Below, piece after piece: positions 5,831 through 11,918 of a DNA stretch of 12,846 nucleotides. Under the pieces are notes generated by a model. That model was not told where the DNA came from. It did no database searches and saw only the letters and a list, made by a program, of their open reading frames with translations. This DNA comes from an uncultured Bacilli bacterium (GTDB lineage Bacteria > Bacillota_I > Bacilli_A > RF39 > UBA660), in contig CANQHW010000021.1 of NCBI GenBank assembly GCA_947623855.1, forward strand, positions 1 through 12,846, given 5' to 3'. A program made the position numbers and the translations under genes. Numbering within the stretch: the first letter of the stretch is position 1; each line of letters begins with the position of its first letter.

Positions 5831-6709
5831 ATGGGAAATGATTATATTGTAGAAGGGCTCTTTCCTAAAATTAATAAAGTATTAGATGATAAATACTTAG
5901 ATAATGTTAGTTTAGAAGAAGCTAAGAATGAATTAAATTATGTTAAGGAAAAATTACAAAAATATAAACTGGATTTTATTATTCACTCTTTTAAATATTA
6001 TTTAAATCAAAAAGTCAAGATTAATAAAGAAGATAAAACTTATAAAGAAAGTATATTTTATAATTATTTTACACGAGGCTTTTGGATGGGATGGTTTATA
6101 ATGGCTTTTGTATTGTGGGGAATTTTAGCTATAACTCCAATATTTACGGTGGCAAGTGCTTTAATTCCAGCGGGAGTATTTTTTACCTCTTATTTATGGT
6201 ATTCTCTTATTATAAAGCCTTTAGTATATAGTATTTCTAATCATTTAAGAGTAGAAGATATTGTAAATGATAAAATAGCATATATAAAAGAACAAGAACT
6301 AGATATGAAACCTAAAGTAGAAAATACCAAATCTTTATATAATGTCGATAGTTTTATTAGAGAAATAATTAAAGATAAAGAAAAGTTAGAAGGTTTAAAT
6401 GAAGAAGATAAAAAGATTTTTAGAGATAAATTAGTTAAAATAGCTAAAGAATATATTGATTATACTTTTACTAAAGATATAAGTTCTAATATACCTATTT
6501 TAAAAGATAATAAAGAGATTGAAAAGTTATATCAAGAGTTAGTGATGGTAGAAGAAGAAATAGAAATAGCTCATAAGAAAGATAAAAATATCGAAGTTTT
6601 AAATGATACTTTTGGAGATATTACGAAGTTAGATACTAGGATAGTAGAACTAGATACGGCGTTAGATTTAAGTTTAAAATTAAAAAATAAGCCTAAATTT
6701 GACAAGTAA
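5831..6709 (+). CDS. Unknown membrane protein, paralogue 2 of the LD-x5-LDT family
   Basis: 292 residues with the same plan as its upstream neighbour. The N-terminal helical region has DDKYLD and EAKNEL (about 19-34) and YKLDFI. Two hydrophobic stretches (about 84-104 and 106-132; FWMGWFIMAFVLWGILAI is the first) form a membrane hairpin. A Lys/Glu-rich helical domain follows, ending in LDTRIVELDTAL (267-278) and a basic tail (LKLKNKPKFDK). The C-terminal motif is the clearest shared element, while the overall sequence has diverged strongly. The gap to the previous gene is 9 bases. Its ribosome binding site GAGGG (5821-5825) starts on the last base of the previous stop codon, so the two are one transcript. 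The final codons carry the -35 box of the next promoter. Function is unknown; a membrane scaffold or partner of its paralogues is inference. Confidence 0.87.
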   Translation: MGNDYIVEGLFPKINKVLDDKYLDNVSLEEAKNELNYVKEKLQKYKLDFIIHSFKYYLNQKVKINKEDKTYKESIFYNYFTRGFWMGWFIMAFVLWGILAITPIFTVASALIPAGVFFTSYLWYSLIIKPLVYSISNHLRVEDIVNDKIAYIKEQELDMKPKVENTKSLYNVDSFIREIIKDKEKLEGLNEEDKKIFRDKLVKIAKEYIDYTFTKDISSNIPILKDNKEIEKLYQELVMVEEEIEIAHKKDKNIEVLNDTFGDITKLDTRIVELDTALDLSLKLKNKPKFDK

Positions 6710-6727
6710 GTGTAAATGTGATATAAT
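6699..6727 (+). promoter_or_regulatory. Near-perfect extended -10 promoter for paralogue 3
   Basis: TTGACA (6699-6704) and TATAAT (6722-6727) are exact consensus with a 17-base spacer, and TGn (6719-6721) precedes the -10. Transcription should start near 6734, leaving a leader of about 38 bases. The -35 lies inside the last codons of the upstream gene. Of 29 bases, 23 match the promoter at 416-444, including the TGTAAAT spacer core. This gives the third paralogue expression independent of the relA operon. Confidence 0.88.
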
Positions 6728-6771
6728 TTATATAACAACTGGGGGTTAAACTTTGAAAAGGGGGAAATATT

Positions 6772-7716
6772 ATGAATAATTTTATATTAAATATTAAAGA
6801 TTTTGCACTAAATTTTGTTGATGATATTACAAGAGCTTTTAAAACTAATGAACTTAGTGGTAATGAAGAAATAGTAAGAAAAAATCTTACTTTAGTTAAT
6901 AATGTTACTAAAGATGATTATTTAGATAAGAAATATACAACTAAAGCGAAAGCAGAGTTAGTGCATGCTAAAAAACATGTTATATTACATAAAGATGATT
7001 ATATTGCTTATTATCGAAATGCTTATTTAAAGGAAACAATAGAGTATGAAGATTTATATATACCTAAACAAATTAAAAGAGAAGATTATATTAAGAAAAA
7101 TATTCTTAAGAAAAATTATTCGAAAACAAGATGGGTTATTGGAATTGCATCATTTTTCTTATTAGCAGGCTTTAATTTAACTTTTGCGACGATATTAGCA
7201 GTTGTTAATGCATATGCTCTTCCTTATTTTTATGAGTTATATCATAAACCTTATCAAGAAGGGAAAAAACAATATCAAAGAATATTAGATAATATTGAAG
7301 ATAAATTGGATACTATTATTGAAAAGGAATCTTTAGAGAAAAACGAATCTAATAAGAGAGTAGCGGAATTAAGTTTAAAAATAGCAGAATGTTTAGATTT
7401 AATTAATAAAGAACCATATCCTAATTGTATTCGGGAACAAGAAGCTTTAATTAAATTAAATGCTAAGTTTTTAAAAGATGAAGAAGCTACTAAAGCTTTA
7501 CCACAAGATAGTTTAAAACCAAAATTAGTTTTTGTGAGTTATGAGTCTTGTTTAGATGATATTAGAAGAATAATTTTAGAAAATCAAAAAATATATCGAA
7601 GTAAAAAATTAGTAGAAGAAAGATCCGGATTAGATATTACTTCACCAGTATTAGATACGGGCTTACCAGAAGTAAAAGAAGTTCAAACATTAAAAAGATA
7701 TCGAAGAAAGAATTAG
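6772..7716 (+). CDS. Unknown membrane protein, paralogue 3 of the LD-x5-LDT family
   Basis: 314 residues. The N-terminus is longer than in the two upstream paralogues. It is followed by the family pattern DDYLDKKY (about 48-55), AKAEL and KDDYIAYYRNAYL (74-86), which aligns with DDFLEEEY and KKDYLAYFKLH of paralogue 1. One long hydrophobic segment at about 121-153 could form a tight hairpin. The C-terminal half is helical and charged, ending in LDITSPVLDTGL (287-298) and a strongly basic tail (LKRYRRKN). A GGGGG ribosome binding site (6760-6764) lies 7 bases before ATG. It has its own promoter and a terminator over its stop codon, so it is probably monocistronic. Function unknown; the shared C-terminal motif suggests a common partner (inference). 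Confidence 0.87.
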   Translation: MNNFILNIKDFALNFVDDITRAFKTNELSGNEEIVRKNLTLVNNVTKDDYLDKKYTTKAKAELVHAKKHVILHKDDYIAYYRNAYLKETIEYEDLYIPKQIKREDYIKKNILKKNYSKTRWVIGIASFFLLAGFNLTFATILAVVNAYALPYFYELYHKPYQEGKKQYQRILDNIEDKLDTIIEKESLEKNESNKRVAELSLKIAECLDLINKEPYPNCIREQEALIKLNAKFLKDEEATKALPQDSLKPKLVFVSYESCLDDIRRIILENQKIYRSKKLVEERSGLDITSPVLDTGLPEVKEVQTLKRYRRKN

Positions 7717-7743
7717 AGTTGATACTTTAATTCTTTTATTTTT
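7707..7743 (+). terminator. Probable rho-independent terminator over the end of paralogue 3
   Basis: AAAGAATTA (7707-7715) pairs with TAATTCTTT (7728-7736). Pairing continues inward (G-U, A-U, G-C, U-A) to a four-base loop at 7720-7723, so the stem is about 13 pairs. A T-rich tract (TTTTATTTTT, ending at 7743) overlaps and follows the 3' arm. The stem is AT-rich, so strength is uncertain. The TAG stop codon at 7714-7716 lies inside the 5' arm. Confidence 0.6.
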
Positions 7744-7780
7744 GATAAAGATATGATAAAATTAAGTCGGTGAATCTAAA

Positions 7781-9061
7781 ATGAAAACGAAAAAGAAAAT
7801 GAAAAAAAGAACAAGAAGAATTATTGAAATATGTTTATTAGTGGTAATTTTAGGATATTTAGTTTTATTTTTAGTTGATTATGGAAGATATAAAAATAGT
7901 GATAAACCTTTAATAGTTATTAATGTAAAAGAAAAGAAATATGATGATGGGTTTGTTAAGGAATACTTTTCTTTAGGATGGGTTTACCGCGAATACCGGA
8001 GGGAAACAATTACAGATAATGAAATAGCACCTTTTTGGAGTAAGATTAAATATGATAAAGATTTAATTAGAGAAAATGAGGATAATTTACCAGAAATAGA
8101 AGAATATGAAATACCTAGTAATCCGGATAAATTAGCTAAGTTTAAAGATGTTTTATATTTTTATGAGGAAGAGGAGTTATTAGGTACTTATAAGTGTTTA
8201 AATAGTGAGCAAGATTGTTCAGTAGCGCATAATGTAGCGTTAGAATATGATAAAAATCGTTATGAAGATAATGCAATGAGTATTATTGATAAAAGATATG
8301 TATTTATAGATGATTATCGGAGTAAGGATACTCCAGTGGAAGAAGCGATTGTTTATTTATTAGACTTTAAAGCGCAAAGAATTATTGCAGCTTATGAAGG
8401 AGTAAGATATACTACTTTACGAGATGAGTTAGGGTATATTGATAATTCGAAGTATATTGTTAAGAAGAATGGAAAATGGGGAATTGATCAAGTTATATTA
8501 GGAAAAGTTACGAATAAAATACCTTTTATATATGATTATATTAGGTATGATGATAATACGAAGTTATATATTTTAAAGAAGGATAATGAATGGTATACTT
8601 TAAATATTGAAACTAATGAATATAGCAGCCCTTTTCTTAAACAAATAACTGCTACTTATAAATATGATGATCAATATGTTATTGGAGTTAATACGACGAA
8701 TAAAGATACATTAAAGACGAATTATGAGTTATATAATTTAGCGGGAGAAAAGATTATTAATAAAGATAATATTGATTATTTAAATATTTATCCTAATTAT
8801 ATTGTTTATACAAATAATTTAGAGTTACATATTATTAATTATACGGGAGATGAGCTTATTACACCGATCAAGGTATATTTTAATAATTATGAAGAACGAA
8901 TTAATAATCTTAAGACTTTTTATATCGAAGAAGAGGATGATGAGATAAAGATTACGATTCCGCAAAGTAATACGCGGGAGCGGATGCAAAATGAATACTT
9001 CTTTAATCCAGATACTTGGGAAAAGACTAAAGAGCATTTAAATGTTTTTGAAACTAGTTAA
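7781..9061 (+). CDS. Membrane-anchored extracytoplasmic protein with a WG-repeat-like segment
   Basis: 426 residues. A very basic N-terminus (MKTKKKMKKRTRR) is followed by one hydrophobic helix (about 14-33), a type II signal anchor, so the rest should lie outside the membrane. After it comes PLIVINVKEKKYDDGFVKEY (43-62) and LGWVYREY, a pattern I associate with uncharacterised Firmicutes exported proteins. Residues 224-252 (KYIVKKNGKWGIDQ ... IPFIYDYI) fit the WG beta-repeat pattern (KNGKWG-[IL]-ID ... PF-x-YD). Weaker repeats (LKKDNEWYTLN; YNLAGEKIINKD) suggest a beta-rich array. C139 and C146 could form a disulfide. GGTGA (7769-7773) is the likely ribosome binding site. No strong promoter is evident after the upstream terminator. 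Function unknown; WG-type repeats are usually seen as interaction modules. Confidence 0.85.
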   Translation: MKTKKKMKKRTRRIIEICLLVVILGYLVLFLVDYGRYKNSDKPLIVINVKEKKYDDGFVKEYFSLGWVYREYRRETITDNEIAPFWSKIKYDKDLIRENEDNLPEIEEYEIPSNPDKLAKFKDVLYFYEEEELLGTYKCLNSEQDCSVAHNVALEYDKNRYEDNAMSIIDKRYVFIDDYRSKDTPVEEAIVYLLDFKAQRIIAAYEGVRYTTLRDELGYIDNSKYIVKKNGKWGIDQVILGKVTNKIPFIYDYIRYDDNTKLYILKKDNEWYTLNIETNEYSSPFLKQITATYKYDDQYVIGVNTTNKDTLKTNYELYNLAGEKIINKDNIDYLNIYPNYIVYTNNLELHIINYTGDELITPIKVYFNNYEERINNLKTFYIEEEDDEIKITIPQSNTRERMQNEYFFNPDTWEKTKEHLNVFETS

Positions 9062-9066
9062 AAGTA

Positions 9067-9095
9067 TTTACAAAAAGGGAAAAATTGGGTATAAT
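9067..9095 (+). promoter_or_regulatory. Promoter of the T-box-controlled hisS-aspS-asnS operon
   Basis: TTTACA (9067-9072) and TATAAT (9090-9095) are separated by exactly 17 bases, placing the transcription start at about 9102, just upstream of the T-box stem I. It begins 6 bases after the stop codon of the preceding gene. Confidence 0.85.
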
Positions 9096-9101
9096 AATTA
9101 A

Positions 9102-9302
9102 GTAATTCTTGTAAGGGAAAGAGTAATATTATAAGTGCTTTAAAGAGAAGACGAGTTTGGTGGAAACGTTGAAAGATTATAATATGAAAAGAACAACCCA
9201 ATTATTTACAAGACGCAGGTTAGCGATAAAGAAATAAGACCTAGTAAAGTAAGGTGGTACCGCGGGAAGTCTCGCCCTTACGGATACTGGGTTTTTGTTT
9301 TT
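9102..9302 (+). promoter_or_regulatory. T-box riboswitch (tRNA-sensing leader) of the hisS operon
   Basis: The diagnostic T-box sequence AAGGTGGTACCGCG is at 9251-9264, with GTAAGG (9249-9254) able to pair with CCTTAC (9276-9281). Stem I can be drawn: CTTGTAA (9108-9114) with TTACAAG (9206-9212), then GGG with CCC, then the specifier loop with AGTA (9122-9125) on one side and GAAAAGAACA (9186-9195) on the other. Above it is a nine-pair helix (9126-9134 with 9177-9185) and a distal region with AGAGA and loop GGTGG (9159-9163). A weak terminator stem ending in GGG (9289-9291) followed by TTTTTGTTTTT lies just before hisS. Uncharged tRNA binding should favour the antiterminator and raise expression of the synthetases. 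The bulge base T9258 implies a tRNA discriminator A, or G by wobble. The specifier is not certain; AAC or AGA are readable. Confidence 0.95.
9274..9302 (+). terminator. Regulated intrinsic terminator of the T-box leader
   Basis: GCCC (9274-9277) can pair with GGGT (9289-9292), with an inner TA/TA pair around a CGGA loop. The run TTTTTGTTTTT begins at 9292. The 5' arm is also part of the antiterminator pairing (CCTTAC with GTAAGG), which gives the expected mutually exclusive folds. The stem is weak by eye and could use other upstream bases. Confidence 0.55.
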
Positions 9303-9319
9303 AGAAAAGAGGATTTTAG

Positions 9320-10582
9320 ATGATAACAAAACCAAAAGGAACTTATGATGTGGTGGATTTAGATGCCAGGAATTATAATTATATTGAAGAGGTAGTGCAT
9401 ACATTTGCTAAGTTATATAATTATGATTTTATTAGAACGCCGATATTTGAAAGTCGAGAATTATTTCATAGAGGAGTAGGGGAAACAACGGATATTGTGA
9501 CGAAGGAAACCTATGATTTTCAAGATAAAAAGGGAAGAGATTTAACTTTACGTCCGGAAGGAACGGCGGGGATTGTACGAAGTTATATTGAAAATAAAAT
9601 GTATGGGAATAAAGAGCTTACTAAGTTATATTATTTTGGAACAATGTATCGATATGAAAGACCCCAAGCAGGAAGGAATAGAGAATTTACGCAATTCGGA
9701 ATGGAAGCTTTAGGAAGTAATGATCCAGCTATAGATGCGGAAGTAATAAGTCTTCCTTTAAGAATATTTGAAGCTTTAGGCATTAAGAATTTAAAAGTTA
9801 AAATTAATTCTTTAGGGAATATAGAAGATCGGAAAAATTATGGGGAAGCGTTAAAAGATTATTTAAAACCCCATATTACAGATTTATGTCAAGATTGTCA
9901 AGAAAGATTTAAGAAAAATCCTTTACGAATTTTAGATTGTAAAGTAGATGGTGAAGATAAAGTAATTAAGAATGCTCCTAGGATTTTAGAATATTTAAGT
10001 GAGGAAAGCCAAGAAAGATTTAAGAAAGTATTAAATTATTTAGATACAATGGATATTGATTATGAAGTAGATCCCAATATTGTAAGAGGGTTAGATTATT
10101 ATGATCATACGGTATTTGAGATTGTGGCTGATATTAAAGAATTAGGAGCTAGTAATGTTTTAGCAGGAGGAGGAAGATATAATTCTTTAGTGAAGAATTT
10201 AGATGGTCCAGATGTACCTGCAATGGGGTTTGCTTGTGGAATTGAAAGAGTTTTATTTACGATTAATACTTTAGAACTTAAATGTGCTGAAGAAAAGTCT
10301 TTAGATGTTTTTGTGTTATATGTTAATGAAGAAGAAAAGTGTCATGGGCTTTATTTAACGCAAGAATTAAGATTAAATGGTTTTAGTACGGAGATGGATT
10401 ATTTAGAAAAGAGTTTAAAAAATCAATTTAAGGAAGCGGATAAATATAAAGCTAAATATTTAATTATTTTAAATAGTGAAGATTTAAAAGAGGGTTTAAT
10501 AGAATTAAAAGATAATTTAACTAAAGAAAAGAAAAAAGTTAAAGAGATAAATTTAATTGATGAATTAGATGGAAATATGTGA
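9320..10582 (+). CDS. hisS: Histidine--tRNA ligase
   Basis: 420 residues, the normal length for bacterial class IIa HisRS, which charges tRNA-His in the cytoplasm. Landmarks: KPKGTYDV at the N-terminus; TPIFESRELFHRGVGETTD (40-58) of motif 1; LTLRPEGTAGIVR (76-88); motif 2 YRYERPQAGRNREFTQFGME (110-129); the Cys-containing block LCQDCQERFKKNPLRILDCK (189-208); the HisA signature RGLDYYDHTVFEI (256-268); AGGGRYNSLV (282-291); motif 3 MGFACGIERV (302-311); and an alpha/beta anticodon-binding C-terminus. AGAGGA (9308-9313) is the ribosome binding site, 6 bases before ATG. It is the first gene of the T-box operon. The TGA stop overlaps the aspS ribosome binding site. Confidence 0.98.
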   Translation: MITKPKGTYDVVDLDARNYNYIEEVVHTFAKLYNYDFIRTPIFESRELFHRGVGETTDIVTKETYDFQDKKGRDLTLRPEGTAGIVRSYIENKMYGNKELTKLYYFGTMYRYERPQAGRNREFTQFGMEALGSNDPAIDAEVISLPLRIFEALGIKNLKVKINSLGNIEDRKNYGEALKDYLKPHITDLCQDCQERFKKNPLRILDCKVDGEDKVIKNAPRILEYLSEESQERFKKVLNYLDTMDIDYEVDPNIVRGLDYYDHTVFEIVADIKELGASNVLAGGGRYNSLVKNLDGPDVPAMGFACGIERVLFTINTLELKCAEEKSLDVFVLYVNEEEKCHGLYLTQELRLNGFSTEMDYLEKSLKNQFKEADKYKAKYLIILNSEDLKEGLIELKDNLTKEKKKVKEINLIDELDGNM

Positions 10583-10590
10583 GGTAGGAT

Positions 10591-11904
10591 ATGCAAAGAA
10601 CGTATATTAATGAATTAAATGATAAGATTGATAAGAAAGTAAGAATTGATGGGTTTGTCGAAAGAAATAGAAATCTACAATATGTGGCATTTTTAGTTAT
10701 TAAAGATAAAACAAATAAAGTTCAAGTTACGGTGGAAAAAGAAACTGCTACAAAAGAGATTTTAGATATAGTAGATAAACTTACGCCGAATTCAACGGTA
10801 ACAATTAGGGGAGTGGTAAAAGAAAATGCTAAAGTTAAATTAAGAGGGTTAGAAATAATACCGGAGGAGATTATAATTACTTCTTTAAGTAAGGAAGAAT
10901 TACCTTTAAATTATAATGATTTAGATAGTACGTCATTAGATAATAGATTAGATAATCGTTTTTTAGATTTAAGAAATGAAAAGAATGGTTTTATTTTTGA
11001 AGTACAATCAACTTTAGTAGAAGCTTTAAGAGAATATTTATATCAAAAGCATTTCACAGAGATTCATACTCCTAAATTAATTAAGACGGCGAGTGAGTCA
11101 GGGTCTTCGGTTTTTGAAGTAAAATATTTTAAAGATAAAGCATATTTAGCGCAAAGTCCGCAATTTTATAAGCAAATGGCGATGGCCAGTGGAATGGAAA
11201 GAGTATTTGAAGTAGCTCCCGCTTTTAGAGCCGAAAATTCTAATTCTTATCGTCATGCAACTGAGTTTACTTCTTTTGATTTAGAGATGAGCTATATTGA
11301 TTCTTATAAGGATGTTTTACAATTAGAAGAAGAAATGTTAGTTTATGCTTTAAAGAAAGTTAAAGAAAAATGGGGTGAGAAAATTAAAGAATTATATGGT
11401 GTAGAAGTAGTAGTTCCAACGACCCCTTTTCCAGTAATTAAATTACCAGATTTATGTAAGGAATTAGAAAAAAGATATGGATATAAAGTACCGGAAGAAG
11501 AAATTGGGGATATGAATGCGGAGATGGAGAAGTTAACTTCACGGTATGCTATGGAAGAATTTAAGCACGAATTTATTTTTATCACCGATTTTAGTAAAGC
11601 AAAACGGCCATTTTATCATATGCGCAAGGAAGATGTTCCACAAGGTTATGACTTAGTATGGAAGGGATGCGAAATAACAACGGGAGCACAAAGAGAACAC
11701 CGGTATGATATTTTATTAGAACAATGTAAGGAAAAAGGTTTAGGAAAAGATGTAGAGTTCTATTTAGAGTTTTTTAAATACGGGTGTCCACCACATGGAG
11801 GTTTAGCTATTGGAATTGATCGTCTTACGATGTTACTTTTAGGGCTTCCAAGTGTGAAAGAAACGATGTTCTTATTTAGAGGACCATCAAGAATTACCCC
11901 ATAA
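10591..11904 (+). CDS. aspS: Archaeal/eukaryal-type aspartate--tRNA ligase (AspS2 type)
   Basis: 437 residues: a class IIb synthetase that charges tRNA-Asp. The usual bacterial AspRS is about 590 residues with an inserted GAD domain; this one lacks it and matches the compact archaeal form. Domains: N-terminal OB-fold anticodon-binding part (about 1-105; VRIDGFVERNRN), then the catalytic core with RFLDLRNEK (123-131), TASESGSSVFEVKYF (166-180), LAQSPQFYKQ (186-195), motif 2 FRAENSNSYRHATEFTSFDLEM (212-233, archaeal-like rather than FRDED) and motif 3 GGLAIGIDRLTMLLLG (403-418), ending PSRITP. The Trp that marks discriminating archaeal enzymes (GWVW) is Glu here (GFVE), so specificity for tRNA-Asp versus tRNA-Asn cannot be read. 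GAGGT (10581-10585) overlaps the hisS stop; the gap is 8 bases. Confidence 0.93.
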   Translation: MQRTYINELNDKIDKKVRIDGFVERNRNLQYVAFLVIKDKTNKVQVTVEKETATKEILDIVDKLTPNSTVTIRGVVKENAKVKLRGLEIIPEEIIITSLSKEELPLNYNDLDSTSLDNRLDNRFLDLRNEKNGFIFEVQSTLVEALREYLYQKHFTEIHTPKLIKTASESGSSVFEVKYFKDKAYLAQSPQFYKQMAMASGMERVFEVAPAFRAENSNSYRHATEFTSFDLEMSYIDSYKDVLQLEEEMLVYALKKVKEKWGEKIKELYGVEVVVPTTPFPVIKLPDLCKELEKRYGYKVPEEEIGDMNAEMEKLTSRYAMEEFKHEFIFITDFSKAKRPFYHMRKEDVPQGYDLVWKGCEITTGAQREHRYDILLEQCKEKGLGKDVEFYLEFFKYGCPPHGGLAIGIDRLTMLLLGLPSVKETMFLFRGPSRITP

Positions 11905-11918
11905 AGAAAGGAAAAAAT

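Noticed and set aside
9195..9293. Pairing of AACCCA (9195-9200) with TGGGTT (9288-9293) as the T-box terminator stem
   Set aside because: It would break stem I and span about 90 bases; a local stem next to the T-run is more likely. Probably chance.
9177..9404. 75-codon minus-strand open frame over the T-box and hisS start
   Set aside because: The region is fully explained by the T-box leader and hisS; the frame has no recognisable family.
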